In this document: in pieces, positions 43,341 through 52,061 of the stretch
Numbering within the stretch: the stretch's first letter is position 1
Layout of the letters: the number at the start of each line of letters is the position of its first letter
Assembly: GCA_018222605.1 (NCBI GenBank)
Contig: JAAEZZ010000003.1
Location: 186,001 to 250,000 of the forward strand
From: Alphaproteobacteria bacterium
Lineage (GTDB): Bacteria > Pseudomonadota > Alphaproteobacteria > Caulobacterales > Hyphomonadaceae
Length of the DNA stretch: 64,000 nucleotides
Reading direction: 5' to 3'
Notes under the pieces: generated by a model
Database searches by the model: none
Told to the model about the DNA's origin: nothing
What the model saw: the letters and a program-made list of their open reading frames with translations, nothing else
Made by a program: the position numbers and the translations under genes

Positions 43341-43930
43341 GCGGCGGTTGCCTGATCAGGGTTCAATACAGGCTTGAGGAGCCTTGCAGCCCGCACCGAT
43401 CCGAAATCCTTCACCGCACGTGACAGTCGCGCGCGGTCCATACGTCGCGCACGCCTAAGTGCCTTGGGAAGCACTGCTGCCTTTTCCTCGGGAAGCCGAT
43501 CGAGGTTGTGCAACAGATCCACCAGGAGGAATTCTTCGCTGAGGTTTGAAGGAACAGAGGTCCGCATGCGGAAGTCATAGCGTCGGCCATCCAGCTCGAA
43601 ATGGCCGTGCCGTTTGCGATTATAAACTACCGGCTCATTGTAGAGCTGCGTCGTTCCCAATTCGAGGCTGTTATAGGCGTTTGGCGAAACCATAAGAAAC
43701 CGGTCATCCCCCAGGAATGACTCAACCAGCTTCTCCGGCTTGGCGGGTGCCTGCCCGAACCGCGTTTTCTTCGGAGCCATATAGAGCCCTGCCCCAACCT
43801 TTTCGAGGCGTCCTTCGTCAAGCAGCTGTCCAACATGTCGATCGACAGCGTTTGACCAGGTCGCAAGCTCCTTGCGCCGGTACACCTGTCCGGGGCGCAA
43901 TTTCCTTTTTAGTTTTGCAAGCGCGGTCAT
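43337..43930 (-). CDS. abiEi: AbiEi-family antitoxin/regulator, copy 2
   Basis: 197 residues with the winged-helix N-terminus (YRRKELATWSNAVDRHVGQL, KVGAGLYMAPKK) and the C-terminal antitoxin domain. It differs from copy 1 at about ten positions spread over the protein, unlike the toxin in which the C-terminal part is identical. Promoter, overlap with the toxin gene and terminator are all kept, so the cassette seems complete. Confidence 0.92.
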   Translation of the reverse strand: MTALAKLKRKLRPGQVYRRKELATWSNAVDRHVGQLLDEGRLEKVGAGLYMAPKKTRFGQAPAKPEKLVESFLGDDRFLMVSPNAYNSLELGTTQLYNEPVVYNRKRHGHFELDGRRYDFRMRTSVPSNLSEEFLLVDLLHNLDRLPEEKAAVLPKALRRARRMDRARLSRAVKDFGSVRAARLLKPVLNPDQATAA

Positions 43931-43950
43931 GTTCTGTCTCCATCACCCAC

Positions 43951-43980
43951 AATATAGGGGTCATGCTCCATATTATGCAA
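43951..43980 (-). promoter_or_regulatory. Promoter of toxin-antitoxin cassette 2
   Basis: TTGCAT (43980-43975) and TATATT (43956-43951) on the minus strand with an 18-base spacer, identical hexamers and spacing to cassette 1, 20 bases ahead of the antitoxin ATG. Confidence 0.6.
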
Positions 43981-44064
43981 CATTTCTTATTAAAAAGTCA
44001 TGCACAACAAAGACAATAAATACTCTCGACACAGGTGCAAGATATTGATTTTACGATGTTTTAT

Positions 44065-44512
44065 AGAATGAGGAAGCAGGTCTCTTAATCACCGGAATGG
44101 CACAATCTGTACTAAACAAAAGGGTCTGGGGTCCAATTTATTTATGAATTGAAGCTCGTACGCAGCGAAACCAGGTTGCCCTTTCGCCAAGAGCCGACGA
44201 TGGATTCCGAACCGCAAGTGACGCGCCCGGTAATCGTGCTTGAAATTAAATTAATTCAACGCACTATGGCGCTCGAAACTTCGCTTGTTGTGCAGATTGT
44301 TTGCAATTTGTAGTGCAAACTGTGGTGCAGCCCTTTCGTGTTGTCAAAGTTCGACGCTGCCTATCAGCGACATTCGCATCGCTAACATGATTTGCTGGCC
44401 GTTCAAATTCGCGCTGGAGCGTAGCCATGCAACTTTTCGCTCGGGACTGACCCGCGGGTCTGGGTTGATCCTGCTCCGTTACGACAAACCTTGAGTGCTC
44501 AGAGGTTCTTTC
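44065..44512. other. Boundary region between the TA cassette and the copper genes
   Basis: About 450 bases with no supportable gene; the one moderate open frame (44285-44494) has no ribosome-binding site and no family character. It contains an inverted repeat GTTTGCA (44299-44305) / TGCAAAC (44314-44320) of unknown meaning. A+T content is higher than in both flanks. It likely marks the junction between two acquired segments. Confidence 0.5.
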
Positions 44513-44539
44513 TTGATTTAAACCCCTATGGGGTATAAG
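44513..44539 (+). promoter_or_regulatory. Copper operon promoter with CsoR-like operator, site 1
   Basis: ACCCCTATGGGGT (44522-44534) is a perfect palindrome lying between TTGATT (44513-44518) and TATAAG (44534-44539). With the sites at 48808 and 52869 it fits a consensus close to ATACCCC-TATGGGTAT, the shape of operators bound by CsoR/CstR/RcnR-family (DUF156) repressors. The following ATG is 9 bases past the -10, so the transcript may be leaderless. Confidence 0.6.
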
Positions 44540-44547
44540 TGGTAGTC

Positions 44548-44934
44548 ATGAACTTTGTTGTCGCAACTCTCGTGACGGTATTTTTCAGCCTGTCGCAGGT
44601 GCTCTGCGCGTGTCCCGTCGATATGTCGGCGACGAACAGCATGGCAACCGAGTTCACCGCTCATTCTCACCAGGCGCCCGCCGATGGGCCTGAGGCGCCC
44701 TGCGATGATGAGACTGATCACTGCAAGCTTCAGACAGCAACGGTCGCCCAAGCCGACAAGACGGCGAACCCGGTCCAGCACGTATTAGGCGATACGACGC
44801 CCATCGGGCTTGCTACACCCTCATGGCAACACGCATGGAAGCGCGTCGTCAATGTCCGCACGCCCTGGCCTGAGGTCCGAAGTTACCTGCTGCAACAAAC
44901 GCCAGTCACATTAAAGGTGCGTTCCCTGAGCTGA
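44548..44934 (+). CDS. Small exported Cys/His protein at the head of the copper operon
   Basis: About 128 residues from the ATG at 44548. A signal peptide (MNFVVATLVTVFFSLSQVLC) is followed by CACPVDM, a His-rich segment (TAHSHQAPADGP) and CDDETDHCKL, residues suited to metal binding. Its place before the multicopper oxidase recalls CopL of Xanthomonas copper operons, but I see no convincing sequence match, so this is a positional analogy. It ends 58 bases before copA. Confidence 0.65.
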   Translation: MNFVVATLVTVFFSLSQVLCACPVDMSATNSMATEFTAHSHQAPADGPEAPCDDETDHCKLQTATVAQADKTANPVQHVLGDTTPIGLATPSWQHAWKRVVNVRTPWPEVRSYLLQQTPVTLKVRSLS

Positions 44935-44992
44935 TTTCGTGCGTCGCTGCATTAGCAGCCCGATTGCATAAATTCACCTCACGGAGACGATT

Positions 44993-46834
44993 ATGTTGAA
45001 CAGACGACATATGCTGCAGACGGTGCTCGGCACCGGCGCAGCCTGGGGGGCAAGCAGCCTCCTGCCCGCTTGGGCAAAATCTTCCAGCAACGGAAACCTT
45101 GGTGTGCCCTCACTTTCGGGCACGCGCTTCGACCTCGAAATCGGGCAGTTCCCGGTCAGGCTCAACGGCAAAGTCGGTATGGCAACCGGAATCAATGGCA
45201 CACTTCCCGGTCCGCTCTTGCGGTTGCGCGAGGGCGATGACGTTACAATGAACGTCACCAACCGGCTTGCCGAAGACACTTCGATCCATTGGCACGGACT
45301 GCTTGTCCCCTTCCATATGGACGGCGTGCCGGGCGTCAGCTTCCCGGGCATCAAACCGGGCGAAACGTTCAAATATCAGTTCAAGGTGCCGCAAAATGGC
45401 ACTTACTGGTATCACTCCCATTCTGGTCTGCAGGAACAACTCGGCCATTACGGTCCGATCGTCATAGATCCGGCAGGTACAGACCCAGTGGCTTATGACC
45501 GGGAATATGTTCTCGTCCTCAGCGACTGGAGTTTCACGCATCCGCACCGGATCTTCGACAAGCTCAAGAAGAATGCCGAGAGCCTGAATTTCAACCGCCC
45601 GACCCTGTCGAACCCAACCGGACTTGGCGGCATGTGGGGGCAGATGCGAATGAGCCCGCGCGATCTCGCAGACGTGACCGGCGAAACCTACACCTACCTG
45701 ATCAATGGCCATTCGACGGCCGATAATTTCAATATGGTCTTCCAGCCGGGCGAGCGGGTTCGCCTGCGCATTATCAACGCCTCCGCCATGACCCTCTTCA
45801 ATGTCCGCCTCCCGGGCTTGCCGATGACGGTGGTCCAGGCCGACGGTCTGAATGTCCAGCCGGTTGAGACCGACGAGTTCCAGATGGGCGTGGCCGAGAC
45901 GTATGATGTCATCATCGCGCCGACCGAAGCGCGCGCCTACGCCTTTGTTGCCGAATCGATCGACCGCTCCGGCCAGGCCGTCGCCACGCTCGGCCCGCGT
46001 GCCGGTATGCGGGTCGATGCGCCTGCGCTTCGAGCTGTGCCGATGCTGACCATGCGGGACATGGGAATGGCCCATGGAGACATGGCGGGCATGTCAGGCA
46101 TGGGGAGAATGGATCATGGTCCGGACACCGCGACGGCCGGGGACGACATGAAAGGCCACGACATGGGTGCCATGTCGATGATGCCCGATCCTCATGGTCC
46201 GGCGGTCCAGCCCGTCAAGATTGAAGCAGATATAGAGCGCGGCCCCGGTGTCGCAAAAGTATCAGGCATGACGATGAGCCGCTTGGGCGAACCCGGTCTC
46301 GGGCTTGATGATGTCCCCCACCGCACGCTCACCTATAACCAGCTTCGCGCGCTCGACATGAATGAGGACCATCGCCCGCCTGGCCGCGAAATTGTCATTC
46401 ATCTGACGTCGAACATGGAACGCTACATGTGGTCGTTCGACGGTGTAAAATTCTCCGAGGTAACCGAGTCAATCAAGTTCTACGAGGGTGAACGTGTTCG
46501 CCTGACGCTCGTAAACGATACAATGATGCCACACCCGATCCATTTGCACGGCATGTTTTTCGATCTCGTGAATGGCGGTGGTCATCACATGCCTCGAAAG
46601 CACACAGTAACGGTCAAGCCTGCAGACAGGGTCAGCGTCGACATCACCGCAGAACATGTCGGTGACTGGGCGTTCCACTGCCATCTGCTTTACCACATGC
46701 ACGCTGGCATGATGCAGGTCGTCAGCGTCATTCCGCCAGCAGACGATACGACACCAGCTGAAAAAATGCCGGCAGGTCAGATGAATATGCCCATGGACCA
46801 TCACGGCATGAACCATGGGGAGGGAAAATCATGA
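44993..46834 (+). CDS. copA: CopA-type multicopper oxidase
   Basis: 613 residues. The N-terminus RRHMLQTVL and a following hydrophobic stretch ending PAWAKS form a Tat signal, so it is exported folded. Copper ligands are visible: SIHWHGLLVP, TYWYHSHSGL, HPIHLHGMFF and WAFHCHLLYHMHAGMM, the last holding the type 1 Cys-His pair and Met. A Met-rich segment (about 355-400, MAGMSGMGRMDHG, KGHDMGAMSMM) is typical of CopA/PcoA and binds Cu(I). It oxidises or sequesters periplasmic copper. A GGAG site is 7 bases before the ATG, and the stop overlaps copB. Confidence 0.95.
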   Translation: MLNRRHMLQTVLGTGAAWGASSLLPAWAKSSSNGNLGVPSLSGTRFDLEIGQFPVRLNGKVGMATGINGTLPGPLLRLREGDDVTMNVTNRLAEDTSIHWHGLLVPFHMDGVPGVSFPGIKPGETFKYQFKVPQNGTYWYHSHSGLQEQLGHYGPIVIDPAGTDPVAYDREYVLVLSDWSFTHPHRIFDKLKKNAESLNFNRPTLSNPTGLGGMWGQMRMSPRDLADVTGETYTYLINGHSTADNFNMVFQPGERVRLRIINASAMTLFNVRLPGLPMTVVQADGLNVQPVETDEFQMGVAETYDVIIAPTEARAYAFVAESIDRSGQAVATLGPRAGMRVDAPALRAVPMLTMRDMGMAHGDMAGMSGMGRMDHGPDTATAGDDMKGHDMGAMSMMPDPHGPAVQPVKIEADIERGPGVAKVSGMTMSRLGEPGLGLDDVPHRTLTYNQLRALDMNEDHRPPGREIVIHLTSNMERYMWSFDGVKFSEVTESIKFYEGERVRLTLVNDTMMPHPIHLHGMFFDLVNGGGHHMPRKHTVTVKPADRVSVDITAEHVGDWAFHCHLLYHMHAGMMQVVSVIPPADDTTPAEKMPAGQMNMPMDHHGMNHGEGKS

Positions 46835-47634
46835 TGAAACCGAATTTGGCAGCCCCTCTCCTCCTCGGCTTCGCGCTCTACGCGACCGGCAGCGCGTTCG
46901 CGGAAGACACAAATCAAACCCCGCCCTGGGATCAGGCCGACGCCATCTACGGCGAGGATGCAATGGCGGACGCTCGCCGGGACGTTCTTGCGGAAGGCGG
47001 AGACCAGAAGAGCTTCTACATCCTCTTCAACCAGCTCGAGGCTCAGATGTCTGACGAGGGCGACAGTTTGTACTGGAACGGACAGGCTTGGTATGGGGGC
47101 GATATCAACAAGCTCTGGTTCAAGAGCGAGGGCCGCGCCTCTCTGAATGGAGAGGGCGTGGATGATGCCGAGATCCAGGCGCTCTATTCCCGCGCGGTTG
47201 CGCCTTTCTGGAATGTTCAGGCGGGCGTTCGCTACGACATCGAACCGGATAGTCTCGCGCATGGGGTCGTCGCACTGAATGGTCTGGCGCCCTACTGGTT
47301 CGAAGTCGACGCTTCCGCCTTTCTCAGTGAAAAAGGCGATGTAACGGCCCGCATCGAGGCTGAATATGAGTTGCTCCTGACCCAGCGGTTGATCTTGCAG
47401 CCTCGGATCGAAGCAAATCTTTCCGCGCAGGACATACCGGAAAGGGAAACGGGCGCGGGACTTAGCACACTCGATGCCGGCTTGCGGCTTCGTTATGAAA
47501 TCAGGAGGGAGTTTGCGCCTTATGTCGGCGTCGAATGGCAAAGCGCCTTCGGTGAGACACGCGACATGATCAAAGCCGCAGGCGGTGAAGGCGACGATAT
47601 CGTCTTTCTCGTGGGCCTGCGGACCTGGTATTAG
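46831..47634 (+). CDS. copB: Copper resistance protein CopB (outer membrane)
   Basis: 267 residues with a signal peptide ending in TGSAFAED. The core SFYILFNQLEAQMSDEGD, then KLWFKSEGR and RYEIRREFAPYVGVEW, and the final GLRTWY with terminal aromatic residue match CopB/PcoB outer-membrane barrels. The usual Met/His-rich N-terminal region is very short. Its ATG overlaps the copA stop. CopB works with CopA in periplasmic copper handling. A broken second copB lies at 48831-49234. Confidence 0.93.
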   Translation: MMKPNLAAPLLLGFALYATGSAFAEDTNQTPPWDQADAIYGEDAMADARRDVLAEGGDQKSFYILFNQLEAQMSDEGDSLYWNGQAWYGGDINKLWFKSEGRASLNGEGVDDAEIQALYSRAVAPFWNVQAGVRYDIEPDSLAHGVVALNGLAPYWFEVDASAFLSEKGDVTARIEAEYELLLTQRLILQPRIEANLSAQDIPERETGAGLSTLDAGLRLRYEIRREFAPYVGVEWQSAFGETRDMIKAAGGEGDDIVFLVGLRTWY

Positions 47635-47643
47635 GAGAACAAA

Positions 47644-48738
47644 ATGGGCGGTTTCATAGAACCCAATATTCACCCCGTGCTGGTGCATTTTACCTATGCC
47701 CTCGGCACATCTGCAGCCTTGGCATATGTGGCTGGCCTCCTCGTACCTGCAGGCCGCTGGCGCGACAGCCTTCGACCGGCCGCCGACTGGATGCTGGCAT
47801 TGGCTGCCTTGGCGGTTCTGGCCACCATCGCGGCCGGGTTTCAGGCCTATTACAGCGTTGCTCACGATGCGCCGTCCCATGAAGCGATGACAACCCATCG
47901 CAACTGGGCTGTTCCCACGGGCCTCGCATTACTGGCCCTCGCCGGTTGGCGCTGGCTGAGAAGGGCCTCGTCGCCCGGCCCGGTATTTGCGATCAGTGCC
48001 CTGGCGGTGGCAGGTCTTTTGACGGTTACAGCGTGGTGGGGAGGCACAATTGTCTACAAGTACGGACTTGGCGTGCAGACCCTTCCTGAAGCCAGCGGGC
48101 CAGGCCACGATCATGATCATGGCGGCGGAGCCGGTCATGGCGACCAAGGCACCGTAAATTCAACAGACGATCATCAAGACGCTCACGGAGCGCCTCCATC
48201 CGACACGATGGATGGATCATCGGCGAGCGGCGATGGACATGATCACGACCATACCGACGGTGCAGCTGATCGAGAAATGTCAGGCACGGTCCCCGCCGGA
48301 CACGACAACTCCGACGGCCATCACGACACCAAACCGGTCTCGACTGATGAACAGGCGATCCTGGATATCATGGCCGCGATCGAAACCGGTTGGGAGACCG
48401 GCGATGGCGAACTGTTCCGACAGAACTTTCTCGACTGGTCAGGCGCCCGGTACTTTGAGTCAGGCGGCGAGAATACTGGCCTGCTCGACCTTGTCGAAAA
48501 TCATGTCGAGCCCGAAAAAGATACCATTCCGGATCTCGAACTCGACTTCTCGAATATAGACGTGCAATTCGAGGGAAGTGACTTTGCATGGGCTGTCGCG
48601 GACACAGCGATCAGTGGAACGTTCAGCTCCAATGGCGAACGCCTGGAGCGTATCGGGAAACAAACGGTGCTGTTCCGCAAGGTCGCCGGCACCTGGCAGG
48701 TCATTCACACGCACTCGTCCTCTCGTGCGCCGCGATAA
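47644..48738 (+). CDS. DUF2231 membrane protein fused to His-rich linker and SnoaL-like domain, copy 1
   Basis: 364 residues. Four membrane helices in the first 145 residues carry the DUF2231 start NIHPVLVHFTYALG. A linker of about 80 residues is dense in His, Asp and Gly (GHDHDHGGGAGHGDQG; DGHDHDHTDGA), a probable metal buffer. From about residue 235 a cone-like SnoaL/DUF4440 domain follows (ILDIMAAIETGWETGDGELF, then GTWQVIHTHSSSR). I know these domains separately; the three-part fusion seems unusual. AGGAG precedes the ATG and copB ends 9 bases upstream. Confidence 0.82.
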   Translation: MGGFIEPNIHPVLVHFTYALGTSAALAYVAGLLVPAGRWRDSLRPAADWMLALAALAVLATIAAGFQAYYSVAHDAPSHEAMTTHRNWAVPTGLALLALAGWRWLRRASSPGPVFAISALAVAGLLTVTAWWGGTIVYKYGLGVQTLPEASGPGHDHDHGGGAGHGDQGTVNSTDDHQDAHGAPPSDTMDGSSASGDGHDHDHTDGAADREMSGTVPAGHDNSDGHHDTKPVSTDEQAILDIMAAIETGWETGDGELFRQNFLDWSGARYFESGGENTGLLDLVENHVEPEKDTIPDLELDFSNIDVQFEGSDFAWAVADTAISGTFSSNGERLERIGKQTVLFRKVAGTWQVIHTHSSSRAPR

Positions 48739-48801
48739 GGAGGAAATCCAAACTGCCGCGTGCTGGCCAAGTTGAAATGCAATCGGCAAGCGGCGATGAT
48801 A

Positions 48802-48827
48802 TTGAGTATACCCCATATGGGTATTAG
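48802..48827 (+). promoter_or_regulatory. CsoR-like operator and promoter, site 2
   Basis: ATACCCCATATGGGTAT (48808-48824) is a near-perfect palindrome between TTGAGT (48802-48807) and TATTAG (48822-48827), 7 bases before the ATG at 48831. Layout matches sites 1 and 3. Confidence 0.6.
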
Positions 48828-48830
48828 GTC

Positions 48831-49234
48831 ATGACTGTCCTGTCCTTCCCCCAGAAACCCTACTTCAAACTGGCCCATAAAGTGCGGGCTGGACATTGGT
48901 TTGAAGCTGACGCTGCTGCCTTTGTAAGCACCGAAGGCGACGTCACGGCGCGGGTCGAGGCCGAATATGAGTTGCTGCTAACCCAACGTCTGATCCTTCA
49001 ACCCCGCTTAGAAGCGAGCCTCTCCGCTCAGGATATTCCTGACCTGCAGCTCGGTTCAGGTTTGACCAGCGTCGATGCCGGCCTGCGCCTTCGCTACGAA
49101 ATTGTTCGCGAATTCGCGCCATATATTGGCGTCGAATGGCAAAGCGCTATTGGCGATACCGCAGACTTCATTGAGGCGTCGGAGGCGAAAAAGATCAAAC
49201 GGCATTGCTCGTCGGTGTGCGAACCTGGTTCTAA
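48831..49234 (+). pseudogene. copB: Remnant of a second copB
   Basis: From GHWFEADAAAFVSTEGDV the frame matches the C-terminal half of the intact CopB (LLLTQRLILQPRLEASLSAQ; GLRLRYEIVREFAPYIGVEW). The N-terminal 150 or so residues are missing and replaced by about 22 unrelated ones. Near 49188 the frame is lost: a one-base shift restores DQTALLVGVRTWF and a stop at 49232-49234, exactly the expected CopB ending. So it carries both a deletion and a frameshift, although operator site 2 and its promoter are directly upstream. Confidence 0.82.
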
Positions 49235-49252
49235 ACATGATGGAGATCTAAA

Positions 49253-49468
49253 TTGGCCGATATGTGGCATATGATTTTCGGCAATCTTGGCGCGCTGATT
49301 TTTTGGGGCGTCCTGGCATTGCTGATCTATGTCGCTGTGCGTGCGACCATCAATCGGGTCGGGTCGGACTCCAAGTCCAACGACCCGGTCGATATCCTCC
49401 GGCGACGATATGCGCGCGGCGAAATAGACAAGGAAGAATTTGATCGTCGCATGAAAGACCTGACCTAA
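49253..49468 (+). CDS. SHOCT-domain small membrane protein
   Basis: 71 residues. One membrane helix (LGALIFWGVLALLIYVAV) is followed by a C-terminal SHOCT motif, DPVDILRRRYARGEIDKEEF, found on many short membrane proteins of metal-stress islands. I chose the TTG at 49253 because GGAG lies 7 bases upstream; the ATG at 49262 would have a spacing of 16. It is set between the broken copB and the second DUF2231 gene. Role unknown. Confidence 0.8.
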   Translation: MADMWHMIFGNLGALIFWGVLALLIYVAVRATINRVGSDSKSNDPVDILRRRYARGEIDKEEFDRRMKDLT

Positions 49469-49566
49469 AGCCGCTTGCAGACCCCACAATTTTTTAAGGG
49501 GTCGGGCAAGTGTCCGGCGTATCACTCAGACAATGCCAGTCGCTGAAGACAGCGACGCTCACGCAT

Positions 49567-50625
49567 ATGGCTAACTGGGAGGCGCTTTTGGGCGATTTGA
49601 TTGAACCGAACCTGCATCCGATTCTGGTGCATTTTGCCTATGCGCTTAGCCTCACAGCATTTGCCTCTTATGTGTTGGCGGCCTTCTCGCCTGTCGAGCG
49701 ATGGCGAGCGACCCTGCGGCCGGCTGCGGACTGGATGCTGGCCTTTGGTGCGATCGCGATCGTGTTGACCATAGCAGCAGGGTTTCAGGCCTATTACACG
49801 GTAGCTCATGATGCGCCGTCGCATGCAGCGATGACCACGCACCGTAACTGGGCTGTACCATCCGGCCTCGCCATCCTCCTATTTGCGGCCTGGCGCTGGA
49901 CGGGAAGAACAAAAACAGCCTCTGGTATTTTCGTCACAGGCTTGGCTGCGGCCGCGCTCGGCTTAACCGTCACAGCCTGGTGGGGCGGTAAAATCGTCTA
50001 TGGCTACGGTCTTGGCGTCAAAAGCCTGCCGCAGGTAACCGGAGATGGCCACGACCATGATCATGGCGGCGGCGTCGCCGCGGCAGATCATGATATGGAT
50101 CCCATGCCAGACTTGGCACCGACCGCGGATGTCCATGACAATGCCGACGGCCATCACGACACCGCCCCAACCAGCCATGACAATAGTGATGGGCACCACG
50201 ACGAAAACAGCCCGTCCGCGATACCTGCGCCACAAGCCGGTTCGCCGGCGAGCGTCGCTGACGCTTTCGGCGAAGCGCTAAAAGCAGGGGATGAGGCGGC
50301 GCTGCGCGCGCTGTTTGCGCCCGGCGCTGTGATCGCAGAAGGCGGCGGCGCAGAGCGTTCATTCGAAGAGTATGCTGGCCACCATATGTCTAATGATATG
50401 GCTTATGCGGCGGCAGTGTCATTCGATCTCAAAGACCGAAACATTCTCGAGAATGGCGATATCGCTACGGTGATCTCTCAATCGGAGATTAATGGCGCCT
50501 ATAGAAGCGAGCCCGTGCACCGCCAAGCTATGGAAACCATGGTTCTCAAACGCGACGCTGGGGTCTGGAAGATTCACCATGTCCATTGGTCATCCGCGCC
50601 GATCACCGAAGATCACGAGCACTGA
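49567..50625 (+). CDS. DUF2231 membrane protein fused to His-rich linker and SnoaL-like domain, copy 2
   Basis: About 352 residues from the ATG at 49567. It repeats the layout of copy 1: EPNLHPILVHFAYALSLTA and four helices, a His-rich linker (GDGHDHDHGGG; NADGHHDTAPTSHDNSDG) and a C-terminal SnoaL/DUF4440-like domain (SVADAFGEALKAGDEAALRA, VWKIHHVHWSSA). The membrane parts are strongly alike, the C-terminal domains less so. Each copy follows a copB sequence, so a copB-DUF2231 unit was probably duplicated. The next gene begins 3 bases after its stop. Confidence 0.8.
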   Translation: MANWEALLGDLIEPNLHPILVHFAYALSLTAFASYVLAAFSPVERWRATLRPAADWMLAFGAIAIVLTIAAGFQAYYTVAHDAPSHAAMTTHRNWAVPSGLAILLFAAWRWTGRTKTASGIFVTGLAAAALGLTVTAWWGGKIVYGYGLGVKSLPQVTGDGHDHDHGGGVAAADHDMDPMPDLAPTADVHDNADGHHDTAPTSHDNSDGHHDENSPSAIPAPQAGSPASVADAFGEALKAGDEAALRALFAPGAVIAEGGGAERSFEEYAGHHMSNDMAYAAAVSFDLKDRNILENGDIATVISQSEINGAYRSEPVHRQAMETMVLKRDAGVWKIHHVHWSSAPITEDHEH

Positions 50626-50628
50626 TAA

Positions 50629-51702
50629 ATGGCTGGGGGTGGCCAAACACAGCTTGCGGACCCGCTGATGGGTCAAAACCACTTCACCGCGGTGCGGTGG
50701 GTGTTGGCGATCGCTGTAGTCCTCGGTCATATCTGGCTCCTCACGACAGGGTTCGAACCGTTCCGCATCCACGAATGGACTGCCAGCTATATGGCCGTGA
50801 ACGGGTTCTTCGTCCTGTCAGGCCTCTTGATTGCCAAGAGTCTTCATACAAGGCGCGATATGAAGGCTTATGCAGTTTCACGGTTTCTGCGGATCTACCC
50901 GGCTCTGGTGATTATACTTGCAGCTTTTGTCCTCGTCTTCGCGCCTGTCTATTCGGCCGAGGGCGGCGGATCACTGTTTCAGCCGGAGACCTGGCAATAC
51001 ACCTACAAAGTCTTGGCGCTTGGCGATCCCGACAGCGCGCCCGCACAGATATTCTCTCAGAATTTGGAAACCGACTTTAACGGGCCGCTCTGGACCATTC
51101 GGTTCGAGCTAGCAGCGTACATCCTAGCGGGCATCGCGTTCATGTTTGGCGCCGTCAACGGCCCATGGCGTGTTCTTAGCGTCTTCTTGCTTGTGCAATC
51201 GGTCTATCTTGGCGCGCCTGTGTTCATCGATACGAGTGCGCTCCCGCCGAGCGTGATGTCCTTGCTCCGCCTCTCATCGGCCTTTCTGCTCGGAATGACG
51301 CTTTGGCAGTGGCCTATTTTGCGCAGGCCGCCCATGTTGGCGGTCGCAGGTCTGATTGCAGCGTTCGCGCTCCTTGGCGGCGGCCCCCTCGGCGAATTGT
51401 TTGCGACCCTTGCCCTCACAAGCCTAATGCTTCGAGCTGGATTGCCAAAACGTGCGTCCGTCCGCATCGCCAAAATTCCGGACTATTCGTACGGGATTTA
51501 TATCTGGCACTATCCGCTTTTACAGGTATTTTTGGTTGGACAACCAGATCTTAGCCCCGCTGTCCTGGCTATAATGACCGCGCCGCTCATTCTGCTCGTC
51601 GCGGCTACTTCGTGGCATGTCATCGAAAAGCCAGTGCTTGCTCTGAAGCTGCGCGCCCGCCCGATAAACCAAAAAACCGTATCGCCGGAGGTGGCCGCAT
51701 GA
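50629..51702 (+). CDS. Acyltransferase family 3 (OafA/YrhL-like) membrane protein
   Basis: 357 residues with about ten membrane helices. Early motifs NHFTAVRWVLAIAVVLGHIW (Arg and His of the family), ASYMAVNGFFVLSGLLIAKS and the closing YSYGIYIWHYPLLQVF match acyltransferase_3 proteins, which O-acylate extracellular sugars or lipids. It is set tightly between the DUF2231 gene and the small gene at 51699 (4-base overlap), so it is part of the copper operon; an envelope modification in metal stress is a possible role. Confidence 0.9.
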   Translation: MAGGGQTQLADPLMGQNHFTAVRWVLAIAVVLGHIWLLTTGFEPFRIHEWTASYMAVNGFFVLSGLLIAKSLHTRRDMKAYAVSRFLRIYPALVIILAAFVLVFAPVYSAEGGGSLFQPETWQYTYKVLALGDPDSAPAQIFSQNLETDFNGPLWTIRFELAAYILAGIAFMFGAVNGPWRVLSVFLLVQSVYLGAPVFIDTSALPPSVMSLLRLSSAFLLGMTLWQWPILRRPPMLAVAGLIAAFALLGGGPLGELFATLALTSLMLRAGLPKRASVRIAKIPDYSYGIYIWHYPLLQVFLVGQPDLSPAVLAIMTAPLILLVAATSWHVIEKPVLALKLRARPINQKTVSPEVAA

Positions 51703-52061
51703 TTTCCGCGCCGCTTTCGCTGACTGAAACATTGCTTCGGGCTCAAAGCCAATTTGAGAAGCTTATAAGCGGCGCATCTGAAAACACACCCGCAACTAAG
51801 TTTGCAGAAATGGCATTCATGACGGCCGAGGTGTGCATTCTTCTCTCTGAGGCATTTGCGAAGTCGATCGAACACCGCCGAGAAAATCTCCTCAGGGCAC
51901 TACGAGCGATGGCAGGTATTTTCAGAGGCCTTGAAAGAGCCTCGCTGGAAACGACGCGCAACAGCCCGAACACGCTCGGGACCGTATGCGGTCAATGCGA
52001 AACAGCGATCTACGCTTTTCTTGAAGCAACCGAGCCTGACACTCAGGGGAGATTGAAATGA
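51699..52061 (+). CDS. Small helical protein of unknown function (120 aa)
   Basis: 120 residues starting with the ATG that overlaps the acyltransferase stop (ATGA). Predominantly helical (TETLLRAQSQFEKLISGA; LLRALRAMAGIFRGLERASL) with three Cys (EVCILL; TVCGQCETA). The C-x-x-C could bind metal. No family recognised. Its stop overlaps the AraC gene by ATGA, so both are translated together. Confidence 0.65.
   Translation: MISAPLSLTETLLRAQSQFEKLISGASENTPATKFAEMAFMTAEVCILLSEAFAKSIEHRRENLLRALRAMAGIFRGLERASLETTRNSPNTLGTVCGQCETAIYAFLEATEPDTQGRLK

Larger units (their letters stand above)
42309..44064 (-). repeat. Direct repeat copy 2: AbiE-type cassette
   Basis: Second copy of the unit at 16850-18602, same orientation. 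42309-43015 is identical to 16850-17556 by reading; differences then accumulate toward the antitoxin and promoter, and similarity ends after TATTGATTTTACGATGTTTTA near 44064. The flanks beyond both ends are unrelated to those of copy 1. Confidence 0.9.

Noticed and set aside
44285-44494. 69-codon plus-strand open frame
   Set aside because: No ribosome-binding site, no signal peptide or motif, sits in an A+T-rich junction region.
46801-47898. 365-codon minus-strand open frame over copB
   Set aside because: Shadow of copB and the DUF2231 gene; no start site or family features.
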